Assembly: GCA_903789525.1 (NCBI GenBank)
Contig: CAIFER010000001.1
Location: 496,001-560,000, forward strand
Length of the DNA: 64,000 nucleotides
Source: an uncultured Aeriscardovia sp.
GTDB lineage: Bacteria > Actinomycetota > Actinomycetes > Actinomycetales > Bifidobacteriaceae
Direction: 5' to 3'
Within the stretch, counting starts at the first letter, position 1, and each line of letters starts with the position of its first letter. Shown piece after piece: positions 36,790 through 47,489 of the stretch. Under the pieces are notes generated by a model, which was not told the origin of the DNA, ran no database searches, and saw only the letters and a list, made by a program, of their open reading frames with translations. The translations under genes were made by a program, and so were the position numbers.

Positions 36790-39269
36790 CGAATCCTGTT
36801 ATTGGAACCCCTTGGAAGAAGCTGAATAGGCCTGTTTCTGATGAGGAGCTCGAAGGTGTGGATAAGTATTGGCGTGCAGCCAATTACATGTCCATCGGTC
36901 AGATTTATCTGCGCAGCAACCCGCTGATGAAGCCGCCGTTCACTCGCGCTGACGTTAAGTATCGTCTGGTGGGTCATTGGGGCACCACCACTGGCTTGAA
37001 CTTCTTGCTCGGTCATCTCAATCGTCTGATTGCGGATCATCAACAGAATACTGTTTTCATCATGGGTCCAGGCCACGGCGGCCCTGCAGGCACGTCGCAG
37101 TCGTACCTTGATGGCACATACACCGAAACGTATCCGGAGATTACACGCGATGAGGCTGGACTGCAGAAGTTCTTCCGTCGTTTCTCATATCCGGGTGGCG
37201 TTCCGTCTCACTTTGCACCAGAGACCCCAGGCTCCATCCATGAGGGTGGCGAGCTTGGTTATGCTCTGTCCCATGCATACGGCGCAGCTCTGAATAACCC
37301 GAGCCTCTTTGTCTTCGCAGTCGTCGGTGATGGCGAAGCTGAGACTGGTCCTCTGGCAACGAGCTGGCAGACTAACAAGCTCATGAATCCGCGCACCGAT
37401 GGTATCGTTCTGCCGGTCCTGCACCTCAACGGTTACAAGATCGCCAATCCTTCCATCCTGTCTCGCATCTCTGATGAAGAGCTGCATGACTTCTTCCACG
37501 GCATGGGCTATGAGCCATATGAGTTCGTCGCCGGCTTCGACGATGAGTCTCACATGTCTATCCATCGTCGTTTCGCCAACCTGCTCGAGCAGGTCTTCGA
37601 CGAAGAGTGCGACATCAAGGCTGCCGCACAGACGAATGACATGGAGCGTCCGTTCTATCCGATGATCATCTTCCGTACACCGAAGGGCTGGACATGCCCG
37701 AAGTTCATCGATGGCGAGAAGACCGAGGGCAGCTGGCGTGCCCATCAGGTTCCGCTGGCTTCTGCTCGCGATTCGGAAGAGCACTTCAACATCCTCAAGC
37801 ATTGGCTTGAGTCGTACAAGCCAGAAGAGCTCTTCGATGAGAACGGTGCTGTTCGTCCAGAAGTGACGTCCTTCATGCCGAAGGGCGAACTGCGTATTGG
37901 CGCAAATCCAAACGCCAATGGTGGACGCATTCGCAAGCCGCTCAAGCTCCCGAAGCTTGACGACTACCGTGTTACTGGCGTTGAGAAGTTCGGTCATGGC
38001 TGGGGCCAGACCGAGGCAACACGTCAGCTCGGCAATTACGTGCGCGATATCATCAAGCTCAACCCGACTGACTTCCGTCTGTTCGGACCTGATGAGACCG
38101 CTTCGAACCGTCTCCAGGCTGCCTATCAGGTGACTGACAAGCAGTGGGATGCCGGTTATCTCTCCAAGCTCACCGATGAGCACATGGCTGTCTCTGGTCA
38201 GGTCATCGAGATGCTCTCTGAGCACCAGATGGAAGGCCTGCTCGAAGGTTACCTGCTCACTGGTCGTCACGGCATGTGGAGCTCTTATGAGTCCTTCGTT
38301 CACGTGATCGATTCCATGCTCAATCAGCATGCAAAGTGGCTCGAGGCAACGGTTCGTCACATTCCATGGCGTAAGCCGATCTCCTCTGTCAACCTGCTGG
38401 TCAGCTCTCACGTGTGGCGTCAGGATCACAATGGCTTCAGCCATCAGGATCCAGGCGTGATCGATATCCTGCTGAACAAGAACTTCAACAACGATCATGT
38501 TGTGGGCATCTACTTCCCATGCGATGGCAACGCTTTGCTCGCTGTTGCAGAGAAGTGCTTCAAGTCCACGAACAAGATCAACGCCATCGTTTCTGGCAAG
38601 CAGCCAGCTGCTACATGGCTCTCCCTCGATGAAGCTCGCGAAGAGCTCAAGAAGGGTGTTGCTGAGTGGAAGTGGGCTTCGAACGCCAAGAACAACGACG
38701 AGGCTCAGATCGTTCTCGCTTGCTGCGGTGATATCCCAACACAGGAGATCATGGCAACGGCAGTCCGCCTTGACAAGCTTGGCATCAAGTTCAAGATCGT
38801 CAACGTCATGGATCTGCTCAGCATCCAGAATGCATCCGAGAACAACGAAGCTATCTCCGATGACGAGTTCAAGGAGCTCTTCACTGAGAACAAGCCGGTT
38901 CTGTTCGCTTATCACGCATATGCTCGTGAGATTCGTTCCCTCATCTGGGATCGTCCAAATCACGACAACTTCAACGTCCATGGTTACGAAGAGCAAGGCT
39001 CTACGACCACGCCGTATGACATGGTTCGCGTCAACAACATGGATCGTTATGAGCTGACTGCTGAAGCTCTGCGTATGCTCGACAAGACGAAGTATGCGGA
39101 TGAGATCAACAAGCTCGAGAAGCTTCGTATCACTGCTTACAACTGGGCTGTTGATAAGGGCTACGATTATCCGGATTACACGAACTTCGTGTGGCCGGAG
39201 GTTCGTACTGACCTCAAGGGCGGCGCAGTCAAGGCTGTCATCAACACTGCTGGTGATAACGAAAAGTGA
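36786..39269 (+). CDS. xfp: Xylulose-5-phosphate/fructose-6-phosphate phosphoketolase
   Basis: The key enzyme of the bifid shunt: it splits fructose 6-phosphate or xylulose 5-phosphate with phosphate into acetyl phosphate plus erythrose 4-phosphate or glyceraldehyde 3-phosphate, using thiamine diphosphate. The first 30 residues ([20 protein letters not shown]...), [19 protein letters not shown], the ThDP motif [14 protein letters not shown] and the [18 protein letters not shown] segment are all diagnostic. Length 827 is exactly as in bifidobacteria. ATG 36786 has GGAG seven bases upstream. Codon use is strongly restricted, with almost no rare codons, as expected for one of the most abundant proteins of the cell. 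A strong terminator follows. Confidence 0.98.
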   Translation: MTNPVIGTPWKKLNRPVSDEELEGVDKYWRAANYMSIGQIYLRSNPLMKPPFTRADVKYRLVGHWGTTTGLNFLLGHLNRLIADHQQNTVFIMGPGHGGPAGTSQSYLDGTYTETYPEITRDEAGLQKFFRRFSYPGGVPSHFAPETPGSIHEGGELGYALSHAYGAALNNPSLFVFAVVGDGEAETGPLATSWQTNKLMNPRTDGIVLPVLHLNGYKIANPSILSRISDEELHDFFHGMGYEPYEFVAGFDDESHMSIHRRFANLLEQVFDEECDIKAAAQTNDMERPFYPMIIFRTPKGWTCPKFIDGEKTEGSWRAHQVPLASARDSEEHFNILKHWLESYKPEELFDENGAVRPEVTSFMPKGELRIGANPNANGGRIRKPLKLPKLDDYRVTGVEKFGHGWGQTEATRQLGNYVRDIIKLNPTDFRLFGPDETASNRLQAAYQVTDKQWDAGYLSKLTDEHMAVSGQVIEMLSEHQMEGLLEGYLLTGRHGMWSSYESFVHVIDSMLNQHAKWLEATVRHIPWRKPISSVNLLVSSHVWRQDHNGFSHQDPGVIDILLNKNFNNDHVVGIYFPCDGNALLAVAEKCFKSTNKINAIVSGKQPAATWLSLDEAREELKKGVAEWKWASNAKNNDEAQIVLACCGDIPTQEIMATAVRLDKLGIKFKIVNVMDLLSIQNASENNEAISDDEFKELFTENKPVLFAYHAYAREIRSLIWDRPNHDNFNVHGYEEQGSTTTPYDMVRVNNMDRYELTAEALRMLDKTKYADEINKLEKLRITAYNWAVDKGYDYPDYTNFVWPEVRTDLKGGAVKAVINTAGDNEK

Positions 39270-39312
39270 GCCTAACGTGTGAAGTTCATTTAGCTTCGCA
39301 CTAAACTCACAG

Positions 39313-39350
39313 AGGCCTTCCAGATCTCGATTGACCTGGAAGGCCTTTTT
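39313..39350 (+). terminator. Terminator of xfp
   Basis: A perfect 11-bp stem AGGCCTTCCAG/CTGGAAGGCCT (39313-39323 with 39336-39346) followed by TTTTT. It separates xfp from pta. Confidence 0.95.
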
Positions 39351-39471
39351 CATATATCTTCGCGTGCCGAAATCCCTACCAGTGAAAAGATGTTGAAAGT
39401 TTCTCCCATACGCTTCCTCGAACCATTCGTTGACAGAGAATAGAGACGTGAACTTTTCAAGGCAAGCATCT

Positions 39472-41241
39472 ATGCAGCACTCTTCGTCAGTTCATACTCA
39501 AACTCAGCAACAAACCGTGTTTCTGTACAGTCCTGAAGATGGAACCGGACGAAACACGATAGCCGTCGGTCTTTTGCATACGATGCGGAATGCTTACTCG
39601 TCCTGCGAGCCATATCAGCCCATCGTCGGCGCTGGAAGCACTATCATGCCTCTGCTGCTTCATTCGATGCACAGGAACACCGCACACGGCATGACCACGC
39701 CTGTATCTTCAGACGATATTCGCGCACATCAAGGTGCCACACTTGAACAAATCCATCGAGATTTCGCAGAATCCGAGTTACGGATTGTCGCTCGCGTCCA
39801 CGAATCACCGGTGCTGAGAACTGCGAAAGCGTTGCTGTGTGTCGGTTCGAATCGTCCTTCATCTGCTGATCCATATTTGCTTGCCGATAATGCTATTGTC
39901 GCCGCCGACCTCGGTGCGCACGTCTTCATTTGTCTCGATGGAGCAGGTCTCACAGCCTCACAAATCACTCACATGGTACGATCGCATCGTCATTTCGTGG
40001 AAAGTCACGGCGCTCATGTGATTGGCATTTTTATTTGCCCGTGTGACCCTCGCATCCGTCCCGAAGTGCTTATCCGACTTGTCGATGACGAATTGCCAAT
40101 CTGGTTTGTTCCGTCTCCCCTTCTTACTGCGAATAACGGAAATGAAGATCGTGACCATGATCACATCGACGCTCGCCTTGCCGCATGGAATGATGCTGTC
40201 AATGAAAAGGACGTCATTGCAGCAGTGAGTGCGCCATCACGCCCCATCATTACACCTGCACGTTTCCAATATGAGATTTTGGCGAAAGCTCATCTAGATA
40301 AAAAGCGCATCGTCTTGCCGGAAGGTGACGATGATCGCATTCTGACAGCTGCTAATTACTTGCTCGCACACGATATCATTGACGCCACGATCGTCGGGAA
40401 CCCGGATCAGATCCTCCGTCACGCACATTCCCTGGGGCTCGATTCGATCGATCGTGCCGAGCTCGTTTCACTGTCGGATCCTCACCTTCTTTCGCGGATG
40501 ATTCCTGAACTCGTCCGTGTGCGCGCATCACACGGTGTCGACGAGCAAAAAGCGCGCGAGCTCCTTACAGATCCGAGTTACTTCGGGACGATGTTCGTCA
40601 AACTCGGTCTGGCTGACGGGATGGTGAGTGGAGCTCGACATTCGACCGCTAACACGGTCCGTCCCGGCCTGCAAATTATTCGCGCTCATCCGGGTGTACC
40701 TATCGTTTCAGGTGCAATGGTCATGTGTTTGCCCCGTCGCATCGACTTGTATGCTGACGTCGCCTTGCTGACGAACCCAACTGCCTCACAACTAGCAACA
40801 GTCGCACAAGAGTCCGCGCAAACAGCACGTATGCTCGGCATTCGACCGATCGTCGGCATGCTCTCCTATTCCACCGGAACTTCTGGAAAAGGCCCGGATG
40901 TCGACCTCGTACGCGAGGCAACTCGACTTGCTCACCACCGCAATCCTCAACTGAGCATTACCGGCCCAATCCAATTTGATGCGGCATGGGATCCAAGTGT
41001 GGCAGCGATGAAGGCACCTGGCGATCCTGCAGCTGGCCGAGTAAATGTGTTTGTTCTCCCCGATCTCTCAGCTAGCAACGTCGCCGTCAAAGCAGTTCAG
41101 CGCATTGGTGGCGGAATTGCAATCGGCCCGATCCTGCAAGGCCTCAACAAACCAGTCAACGATCTTTCGCGCGGTGCAACCACTCGCGACATCATCAATA
41201 CGATTGCGCTGACGGCTGTGATGGCGCAGAACAACGAGTGA
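39472..41241 (+). CDS. pta: Phosphate acetyltransferase
   Basis: Interconverts acetyl phosphate and acetyl-CoA. The C-terminal catalytic domain (about residues 260-589) includes FQYEILAKAHLDKKRIVLPEG, DGMVSGARHSTANTVRPGLQII, MLSYSTGTSGKGPDVD, GPIQFDAAWDP and IGGGIAIGPILQGLNKPVNDLSRG. The N-terminal 250 residues are the regulatory region seen in long Pta proteins, with a P-loop-like fold whose loop (YSPEDGTGRNT) is not canonical. The start is uncertain: ATG 39472 has AAGG nine bases upstream; in-frame GTG 39448 and TTG 39430 are possible. It is transcribed after the xfp terminator and 71 bases before ackA. Confidence 0.94.
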   Translation: MQHSSSVHTQTQQQTVFLYSPEDGTGRNTIAVGLLHTMRNAYSSCEPYQPIVGAGSTIMPLLLHSMHRNTAHGMTTPVSSDDIRAHQGATLEQIHRDFAESELRIVARVHESPVLRTAKALLCVGSNRPSSADPYLLADNAIVAADLGAHVFICLDGAGLTASQITHMVRSHRHFVESHGAHVIGIFICPCDPRIRPEVLIRLVDDELPIWFVPSPLLTANNGNEDRDHDHIDARLAAWNDAVNEKDVIAAVSAPSRPIITPARFQYEILAKAHLDKKRIVLPEGDDDRILTAANYLLAHDIIDATIVGNPDQILRHAHSLGLDSIDRAELVSLSDPHLLSRMIPELVRVRASHGVDEQKARELLTDPSYFGTMFVKLGLADGMVSGARHSTANTVRPGLQIIRAHPGVPIVSGAMVMCLPRRIDLYADVALLTNPTASQLATVAQESAQTARMLGIRPIVGMLSYSTGTSGKGPDVDLVREATRLAHHRNPQLSITGPIQFDAAWDPSVAAMKAPGDPAAGRVNVFVLPDLSASNVAVKAVQRIGGGIAIGPILQGLNKPVNDLSRGATTRDIINTIALTAVMAQNNE

Positions 41242-41312
41242 CTGTTCTCATCGGCGAGTAATCTGGACATGTATGCGTAGTGCGCATGTTTCAACTTGTG
41301 GGAAGGAATGAG

Positions 41313-42545
41313 ATGGCGAAAACCGTTCTCGTAATTAACGCCGGTTCTAGCTCGGTGAAATATCAGCTGATCGATCTACAGACCAGTAAATCAATTGCCT
41401 CCGGTCTTGCTGAGGCGATCAAGGAGCCAGTCGGGGGTCATTACCGCCACGAATATCAGGGGCACAAGTATGATCTCCACGAAAATATCCCTGATTTCCA
41501 TACGGCATTTAAGCGTATCCTCGGCTTCTTCGATGAGCATGGTCCAAATCTGAAGGACTCCGGCATTATCGCTGTTGGTCACCGTATCGTCCAAGGTGGC
41601 TGGCTCTTCCCGAAGCCAGCCCTGGCCACGAAGAAGGTCGTTCAGCAGGTCAAGGATCTCGCTGTTCTCGCACCGCTACACAACGCTCCAGAGGCTGTCG
41701 GCATCGAATCAATGAAGGATCTTCTCCCCGGCGTTCCTGAGTTCGTCGTCTTCGACAGCTCATTCTTCTTCGATCTACCTGATGAATCCAAGTACTATGC
41801 GCTCAACAAGGATGTCGCCGCGAAGTATCACGTCCAGCGTTACGGCGCTCACGGTACGAGCCATGAATATGTAGGATCCCTTGTTCCAGGTTTGGTCGGC
41901 AAGCCAGCTGAAGGATTCCATCAGATTGTCTTGCACATCGGTAACGGCGCTTCTGCTTCTGCACAGATCTCCGGCAAGCCAATCGACACGTCGATGGGTC
42001 TGACCCCTCTCGAGGGCCTCGTCATGGGTAGTCGTACTGGTGATATCGACCCAGCAGTCGTCTTCCATCTGATTCGTAATGCCCATATGAACGTCGATCA
42101 GATCGATGACTTGTTCAACCACAAGTCGGGTATGACCGGTCTGACTGGTTACGGCGATTTGCGCGAGATTCACAAGCTCATCGATCAAGGCAATCACGAT
42201 GCACAGCTTGCGCTGAACATTTACGTCCATCGCATCGTCAAGTACATTGGCGCTTACTGGGCAGAGCTCGGCAAGCTCGATGCAATCACCTTCACCGCTG
42301 GTGTCGGCGAGCACGATGAGATCGTGCGTCAGATGGTGTGCGAGAAGCTTGCTCCGTTCGGCGTCAAGCTCGATGAGGCAAAGAACAATGCACACAGCTC
42401 AGATGCCCGTATCATTTCTGCTCCAGACAGCTCTGTGGCTATTTGCGTGATCCCGACTAACGAGGAGCTGGCTATTGCTCGCAAGGGCGAAGCCATCATC
42501 AACGCCGGACACGATACGTACGGCACCAAGGTCGGCGAAGACTGA
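41313..42545 (+). CDS. ackA: Acetate kinase
   Basis: Transfers phosphate from acetyl phosphate to ADP, giving ATP and acetate, the energy-yielding end of the bifid shunt. Motifs: VINAGSSSVKYQL at the N-terminus, VFDSSFFFDLP, RYGAHGTSHEYV, LHIGNGASASA, DTSMGLTPLEGLVMGSRTGD, and FTAGVGEHD near the C-terminus. Length 410 is normal. ATG 41313 has GGAAGGAATGAG upstream; the preceding 11 codons in frame are not needed. Codon use is biased like xfp. It follows pta and is closed by a strong terminator. Confidence 0.98.
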   Translation: MAKTVLVINAGSSSVKYQLIDLQTSKSIASGLAEAIKEPVGGHYRHEYQGHKYDLHENIPDFHTAFKRILGFFDEHGPNLKDSGIIAVGHRIVQGGWLFPKPALATKKVVQQVKDLAVLAPLHNAPEAVGIESMKDLLPGVPEFVVFDSSFFFDLPDESKYYALNKDVAAKYHVQRYGAHGTSHEYVGSLVPGLVGKPAEGFHQIVLHIGNGASASAQISGKPIDTSMGLTPLEGLVMGSRTGDIDPAVVFHLIRNAHMNVDQIDDLFNHKSGMTGLTGYGDLREIHKLIDQGNHDAQLALNIYVHRIVKYIGAYWAELGKLDAITFTAGVGEHDEIVRQMVCEKLAPFGVKLDEAKNNAHSSDARIISAPDSSVAICVIPTNEELAIARKGEAIINAGHDTYGTKVGED

Positions 42546-42581
42546 TACGTCGCTTCGTAGCTGAATAAAAAGAAAAATAGA

Positions 42582-42619
42582 AGTGGGTTGCTGAGTATTA
42601 ATCAGCAGCCCACTTTTTC
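42582..42619 (+). terminator. Terminator of ackA
   Basis: A 13-bp stem AGTGGGTTGCTGA/TCAGCAGCCCACT (42582-42594 with 42602-42614, one G-T pair) followed by TTTTTC. An A-run on the other side means it may also stop transcripts from the opposite strand. Confidence 0.93.
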
Positions 42620-42697
42620 TTTCTGTTCTTCCTGTTATTCTCACTTTTTCTGTTATTGAGATTTCACCTGTGAATTCTTTCACGCCAGAGCTGTGAC

Positions 42698-45088
42698 TCA
42701 GATCTCCACTTCAGAGTCAAAAAGCGGGGTCAGCTTGAGAGAATCAAGCGAAGCCGATTGATCTTCACTGGTCCCCATTCGTGCCGCCATCGCCTGGTCG
42801 ATCACTACTTTTGCGTTCTTTTTCAGAGGTGTGATGGCAAGAACGAGCTTTCTATCACAATCCTCAATCAGCTCGCGATAGTAACTAAGGTCAATACACC
42901 ACGCGTCACCGTTGGCAAAATTATCGTCAATCAACCGCGATCCAGCAAAGAGCCAGCCAATATCGCCCGTATAGTGGATGGCAAGCATAAGACCATGTGT
43001 CCGGCTGAATTCGAGAGCTTCTTCAGGAATTTCTATGATGTACCGATCGTGGTGAAGCATATCAACACGAGGAGAGAACAAGCAATTAGTATGGCTTTCC
43101 CGGCTATTGTGGCTTTCTTCGCTATGCTGTTTGCGAAGCACTCTCTTCTCTGAGCACCCTAGTTCGGCTGTCTTCACCGTATTCTCCGGCAAAAAGCGTA
43201 AAGAATATCGACCAACTGTCCCAGCGAGCCTCAGATGCGCACGATTGTGGTAGAGAACAGGGACATCATCGTGAATCGTTGGAGCGCTGTGTGAAAGTTG
43301 TGAAGCAAACTTCTGATCATCGCATGTCACAACAAGTGAATCAGCCATTGAATCCTCTGTTGCACGAGAAACCGTCATCCGTTCAGCAACTTCACGTTTC
43401 AGACAAATGATATGAACTGCATGAGTTCCGTCAGACACATCGAATTGACTCACCGGCTGATCTGGAATCACACGCGGTGACTGTTCGTGAGCAAACTTCA
43501 TCCACACCTGACTCATCCCGTCCGGTATGCAGAAAACATAAGAGGAAGGCTTACCGTGTGCGCCTTTCAGCATCGTGATCGGTTGAACAGTTGCTGCCTG
43601 CACAGTGATGCCATCGAGATCCATATTGAAAGGTAAAATCGCGTTCTCTCCAGACGCAAGACCAACTCCAGGAATGCGAATACATGAGTGATCGGCGAGA
43701 TGAACTTCAAGTGTCTGATTGCTCACAGGCTTCATCGATGCGTGATCTTGGAAATTATTGAGAAAGATGAACCCGCGTTGCCCATCAGAACGGACACACC
43801 AGCGCACATCAGTCAAATCAGAAGGAACAATGTCCTTTTGATCAGCAGGAACATACGGAAGAAGTGGGACAAGTTGAGACGCAAACGACGTGGCAAACAG
43901 GTGCAACAAGCGCAACCGACGAGCTGACTGGCGGAATTGCCCGTATTGGCCGATCGGCGCTTGATAATCGTACGAAATCTTTGGCGTCTGGCTTTCATTG
44001 AGGTAAATACCATCACCTGTCGGGTTGGAGCCTCCTGAAAACATGTAATAGCCAACGAAATTACATCCAGACGCTATTTTGACGTTCGCCATTGCATCAA
44101 TAGCGACGAGAGGAAGCACGAACCGATAGTTATACGTGACAACCATTCCGCCGCCCATTTCGCAACACGCATACGGACGTGACGAAGGTGGATAGCTCGG
44201 ATCAAATTCACTCGTTCGCGTCACATGATCATCGTGATAATTTCGGTACAAGTATTCGTCTGTCAGAGGATGCGTGCCAGTCCCGTCATAAAAAATCCAT
44301 GGACGGTACGCATAACCTCCCCACAGCGGCAAAACATCGGAAGGAACAGGAGCCTTCCCCCATCCAGTATTCGTATAAAACGGGACAGCAATGCCAACAT
44401 CCTCAGCACACTTCCGTAGCGCAGAAATGTATTTCATCCCTTCATGGCCGCCGGGAACCCAATCTTCCGTGACCCCAGCAAGAAACTCCCATGGCGCAGA
44501 CGAATGCATGTATTCGTTATCCAACTGAGCGGCGATGATCGGTCCACCATCTTTCCAATACAAGCCTGACAGTTGCGCGGCAATGTGGGAATACAGGTCA
44601 TGCACCAATTTCATGAAAACGGGATCTGTTGAACGAGCTTCACACGGCTCGCTAAACACCCAATCTGGAATGCCCCCGTTGCGCGCTTCCCCATGATCAA
44701 ACAGTCCAATGCGCACGATGACCATGAGAGAATGCCGAGCACACGTTTGAATAAACCGACGCAGGTTTCTCCGACCCGTAAAATTCCACACACCTTTGTG
44801 TTCCTCATGATGATTCCAGAACACATACGTAGAGACAATCGTGACGCCTGTTTCTTTCATTTTGGCGCATTGACTATCCCACTGTGAAGGATCGAGACGC
44901 GAGAAATGGCACTCCCCTGCAACACCAAAGACAGGTTTGCCATTGATCGTCATGTAGTAATCTGTGAAACCGATTTTCTCGCCAGTAGGAGAAATATCCC
45001 ACCCGCGATGAGTGATGTGGAACGGACGTGCACAGTATGGCTTCACTCCTGACAAATCAATGGTGTGAACGGATGATGGTGAAGACAT
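42698..45088 (-). CDS. Beta-galactosidase, glycoside hydrolase family 35
   Basis: A 796-residue GH35 enzyme. The catalytic TIM barrel fills about residues 40-380: GECHFSRLDPSQW, TYVFWNHHEEHKGVWNFTG, the acid/base Glu192 in GGPIIAAQLDNEYMHS, and the likely nucleophile Glu310 in YACCEMGGGM. The remaining residues form beta-sandwich domains. There is no signal peptide, so it acts inside the cell on imported galactosides such as lactose or galacto-oligosaccharides. ATG 45088 has AAAGGAG with good spacing. It diverges from glgX over a 106-base region with a palindromic operator, so both may respond to one sugar regulator. The exact linkage preference cannot be told. Confidence 0.9.
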   Translation of the reverse strand: MSSPSSVHTIDLSGVKPYCARPFHITHRGWDISPTGEKIGFTDYYMTINGKPVFGVAGECHFSRLDPSQWDSQCAKMKETGVTIVSTYVFWNHHEEHKGVWNFTGRRNLRRFIQTCARHSLMVIVRIGLFDHGEARNGGIPDWVFSEPCEARSTDPVFMKLVHDLYSHIAAQLSGLYWKDGGPIIAAQLDNEYMHSSAPWEFLAGVTEDWVPGGHEGMKYISALRKCAEDVGIAVPFYTNTGWGKAPVPSDVLPLWGGYAYRPWIFYDGTGTHPLTDEYLYRNYHDDHVTRTSEFDPSYPPSSRPYACCEMGGGMVVTYNYRFVLPLVAIDAMANVKIASGCNFVGYYMFSGGSNPTGDGIYLNESQTPKISYDYQAPIGQYGQFRQSARRLRLLHLFATSFASQLVPLLPYVPADQKDIVPSDLTDVRWCVRSDGQRGFIFLNNFQDHASMKPVSNQTLEVHLADHSCIRIPGVGLASGENAILPFNMDLDGITVQAATVQPITMLKGAHGKPSSYVFCIPDGMSQVWMKFAHEQSPRVIPDQPVSQFDVSDGTHAVHIICLKREVAERMTVSRATEDSMADSLVVTCDDQKFASQLSHSAPTIHDDVPVLYHNRAHLRLAGTVGRYSLRFLPENTVKTAELGCSEKRVLRKQHSEESHNSRESHTNCLFSPRVDMLHHDRYIIEIPEEALEFSRTHGLMLAIHYTGDIGWLFAGSRLIDDNFANGDAWCIDLSYYRELIEDCDRKLVLAITPLKKNAKVVIDQAMAARMGTSEDQSASLDSLKLTPLFDSEVEI

Positions 45089-45130
45089 GACATTCTCCTT
45101 TGAATGATCTTCGTTTCCCTGTTATCTCTT

Positions 45131-45150
45131 ATGGTACAACCGTGTACCAT
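45131..45150. promoter_or_regulatory. Operator-like palindrome between GH35 gene and glgX
   Basis: ATGGTACA-ACCG-TGTACCAT, a 20-bp palindrome with perfect 8-bp arms, lies midway in the 106-base divergent region, 43 bases from the GH35 start and 45 from the glgX start. The size and symmetry fit a LacI- or GntR-type sugar repressor; the regulator gene is not in the window. Confidence 0.6.
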
Positions 45151-45194
45151 CGGCGAAAGGGTTCTCATCTAGATAGCCGCGATAGCATAGAGAC

Positions 45195-47453
45195 ATGCAT
45201 ACACGTCCAGGAAGGAACTACCCCCTCGGAGCCACATTTGATGGCTCAGGGACGAATTTTGCTCTCTTTAGCGCAGTCGCCACCGGAGTCGACTTGTGCC
45301 TCTTCGACAACGAAAATCACGAAACACGCATTCCGATCACCGAGTGCGACGGATACGTGTGGCATATTTACGTTTCTGGCATTTACCCCGCCCAAAAATA
45401 CGGGTTCCGCGTGCACGGGCCATACGATCCAGAGCACGGCCTGCGCTGCAACCCGCACAAGCTTCTCCTCGATCCGTACGCTCGCTCTATTGCAGGTGAA
45501 TGGCGTGATGATGAGAGCCTATACTCGTATTACTTCTCAGAAGCTTCTCACCCTCAGCGAATGAATACGCTCGATGACGCTGCTTTCATGCCAAAATCCG
45601 TAGTAGTCAGTCCATGGTTTAACTGGGAAAATGATCGCAATCCAAAGATCCCACTGTCTGATTCGATTATTTATGAGACACACGTACGTGGCATGACGAA
45701 TCTTGACCCAAACGTGCCGGCTGAATTGCGTGGCACCTTCGCCGGAATGGCACATCCAAGTGTCATTGAGCATCTCAAGTCACTAGGTATCACCACTGTC
45801 GAACTCATGCCGGTTCAAGAGTTTGTGCAAGATTCGACATTGCAATCCCACGGTCTCTCCAATTATTGGGGATACAACACGATCGGCTTCTTTGCACCTA
45901 ACGCTGCATACTCCAGCTCGGGAGAATGTGGTCAGCAAGTTGCAGAATTTAAATCGATGGTGAAAGCGTACCATCGTGCAGGCTTGGAAATTATTCTCGA
46001 TGTTGTTTATAACCACACGGGTGAAGGCAATCACCTCGGCCCAACACTGTGCTTCAAGGGCATCGATAACAAGTCCTACTACCGCCTCGTTTCCGGCGAT
46101 GAAGAGCATTACTTCGATACGACCGGCACCGGTAACTCGCCGAATATGAATTCGCCGCACACGGTCCAGCTCATCGTTGACTCACTACGCTATTGGGCTC
46201 GAGAGATGCACGTCGACGGCTTCCGTTTCGATCTTGCTCCTACACTCGGCCGCGAGCACGGCGATTTCGACAAATCATCGAGCTTCTTCACTGCAGTCGA
46301 TTCTGATCCGCTGCTGTCGCATGTCAAACTCATTGCTGAGCCATGGGATACGGGCGAAAACGGGTATCAGGTCGGCGGCTTCCCTGTCAATTGGAGCGAG
46401 TGGAACGGTCATTTCCGTGACACCGCGCGTGATTTCTGGCGTTCGCAGACGTCAACGCTTCCTGTTTTTGCTAGCCGTATCACCGGTTCATCGGATCTGT
46501 ACGAGCACAATGGGCGAAAGCCAGGTGCATCGATCAACTTCATCACCGCGCACGATGGGTTCACCCTCACCGATTTGGTGAGCTACAACCGCAAGCACAA
46601 TGAGGCAAACGGCGAATCCAATCGCGATGGTACGAACGACAATCGATCATGGAACTGCGGAGTTGAAGGTCCCACAGACATTCAAGACGTCACTGACCTG
46701 CGTACCCGCCAACGGCGTAACTTCCTCTCGACGCTTATGTTCAGCGCGGGCGTCCCGATGATCCTCGGCGGAGATGAGATGGGCCGCACGCAGCAAGGCA
46801 ATAACAACGCGTACTGCCAAGATAACAAGATCAGCTGGTTTAATTGGAATCTCTCGCAGTCAGATCGAGACCTTCTCAATTTCACCCGTAAAATCATCCA
46901 TATTCGCCGCTCGCACCCAGTCCTCCACCGCTCCACGTATTTCACTGGTCGCAAGGGCGGTGATACTTCGAGCGAAATTCCAGAAATCGAATGGTTTGAT
47001 CACACCGGTCAAATTATGGATCGCGACAATTGGAACGATTTCTATGCTCTCAGTATCATGATCTTCCTCAACGGCCATCACATCGGGGAAACCGACAGCC
47101 TTGGCAACGAGAAAACGGACGACGATTTCCTTCTGATTTACAACGCATATTACGAGCCGATCGCTTTCACTCTCCCACCGCGAGCATACGGGCGAAAGTG
47201 GCAAGTTGACGTCGACACGTATCGTCCAAATTCACCACGGTTCACGTACGATGCCGGGTTCACGCTGACCGCACAACCGTATTCGTTCCTCCTGCTCCAA
47301 TCTGTCCTTCCTGCTGAAGGTCAGACGTTGCACAACACGGCAGAAAATAACATCGGCGTCTCGGAAATCCATCAGAAAGCGGATCTGCGCGAACAAGGTG
47401 GAGAGATGATTGCTGACAAACAGGAAGGCATCACAAGCGACGGATCAGAATAG
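45195..47453 (+). CDS. glgX: Glycogen debranching enzyme GlgX (isoamylase-type, GH13)
   Basis: A 752-residue GH13 enzyme that removes alpha-1,6 branches from glycogen or limit dextrins. It has the N-terminal CBM48-like domain (YPLGATFDGSGTNFALFSA; residues 1-130), then the barrel with DVVYNHTGEG (region I), DGFRFDLAPTLG with the nucleophile Asp (region II), LIAEPWDTG with the acid/base Glu (region III) and FITAHDGFTL (region IV). GNNNAYCQDN is typical of GlgX/TreX. The last 40 residues are polar and extra. ATG 45195 has only a weak GAG upstream. It diverges from the GH35 gene. Confidence 0.93.
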   Translation: MHTRPGRNYPLGATFDGSGTNFALFSAVATGVDLCLFDNENHETRIPITECDGYVWHIYVSGIYPAQKYGFRVHGPYDPEHGLRCNPHKLLLDPYARSIAGEWRDDESLYSYYFSEASHPQRMNTLDDAAFMPKSVVVSPWFNWENDRNPKIPLSDSIIYETHVRGMTNLDPNVPAELRGTFAGMAHPSVIEHLKSLGITTVELMPVQEFVQDSTLQSHGLSNYWGYNTIGFFAPNAAYSSSGECGQQVAEFKSMVKAYHRAGLEIILDVVYNHTGEGNHLGPTLCFKGIDNKSYYRLVSGDEEHYFDTTGTGNSPNMNSPHTVQLIVDSLRYWAREMHVDGFRFDLAPTLGREHGDFDKSSSFFTAVDSDPLLSHVKLIAEPWDTGENGYQVGGFPVNWSEWNGHFRDTARDFWRSQTSTLPVFASRITGSSDLYEHNGRKPGASINFITAHDGFTLTDLVSYNRKHNEANGESNRDGTNDNRSWNCGVEGPTDIQDVTDLRTRQRRNFLSTLMFSAGVPMILGGDEMGRTQQGNNNAYCQDNKISWFNWNLSQSDRDLLNFTRKIIHIRRSHPVLHRSTYFTGRKGGDTSSEIPEIEWFDHTGQIMDRDNWNDFYALSIMIFLNGHHIGETDSLGNEKTDDDFLLIYNAYYEPIAFTLPPRAYGRKWQVDVDTYRPNSPRFTYDAGFTLTAQPYSFLLLQSVLPAEGQTLHNTAENNIGVSEIHQKADLREQGGEMIADKQEGITSDGSE

Positions 47454-47489
47454 AAAATAGAGAGAAGTCGAGAGAAATAATCGAGATTC

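Noticed and set aside
37185-39353. 722-codon open frame on the minus strand opposite xfp
   Set aside because: It is a shadow of the strongly biased codon usage of xfp. It has no ribosome binding site and no protein-like motifs, while xfp on the other strand is certain.
41775-42395. 206-codon minus-strand frame opposite ackA
   Set aside because: Antisense frame created by the biased codons of ackA; no start signal.
36786-42545. Single xfp-pta-ackA operon
   Set aside because: A strong intrinsic terminator at 39313-39350 separates xfp from pta, so at most pta-ackA are cotranscribed.
47454-47489. Terminator between glgX and the membrane protein gene
   Set aside because: GAGAA/TTCTC and TCGA pairings are short with internal loops and no T-run on either side.
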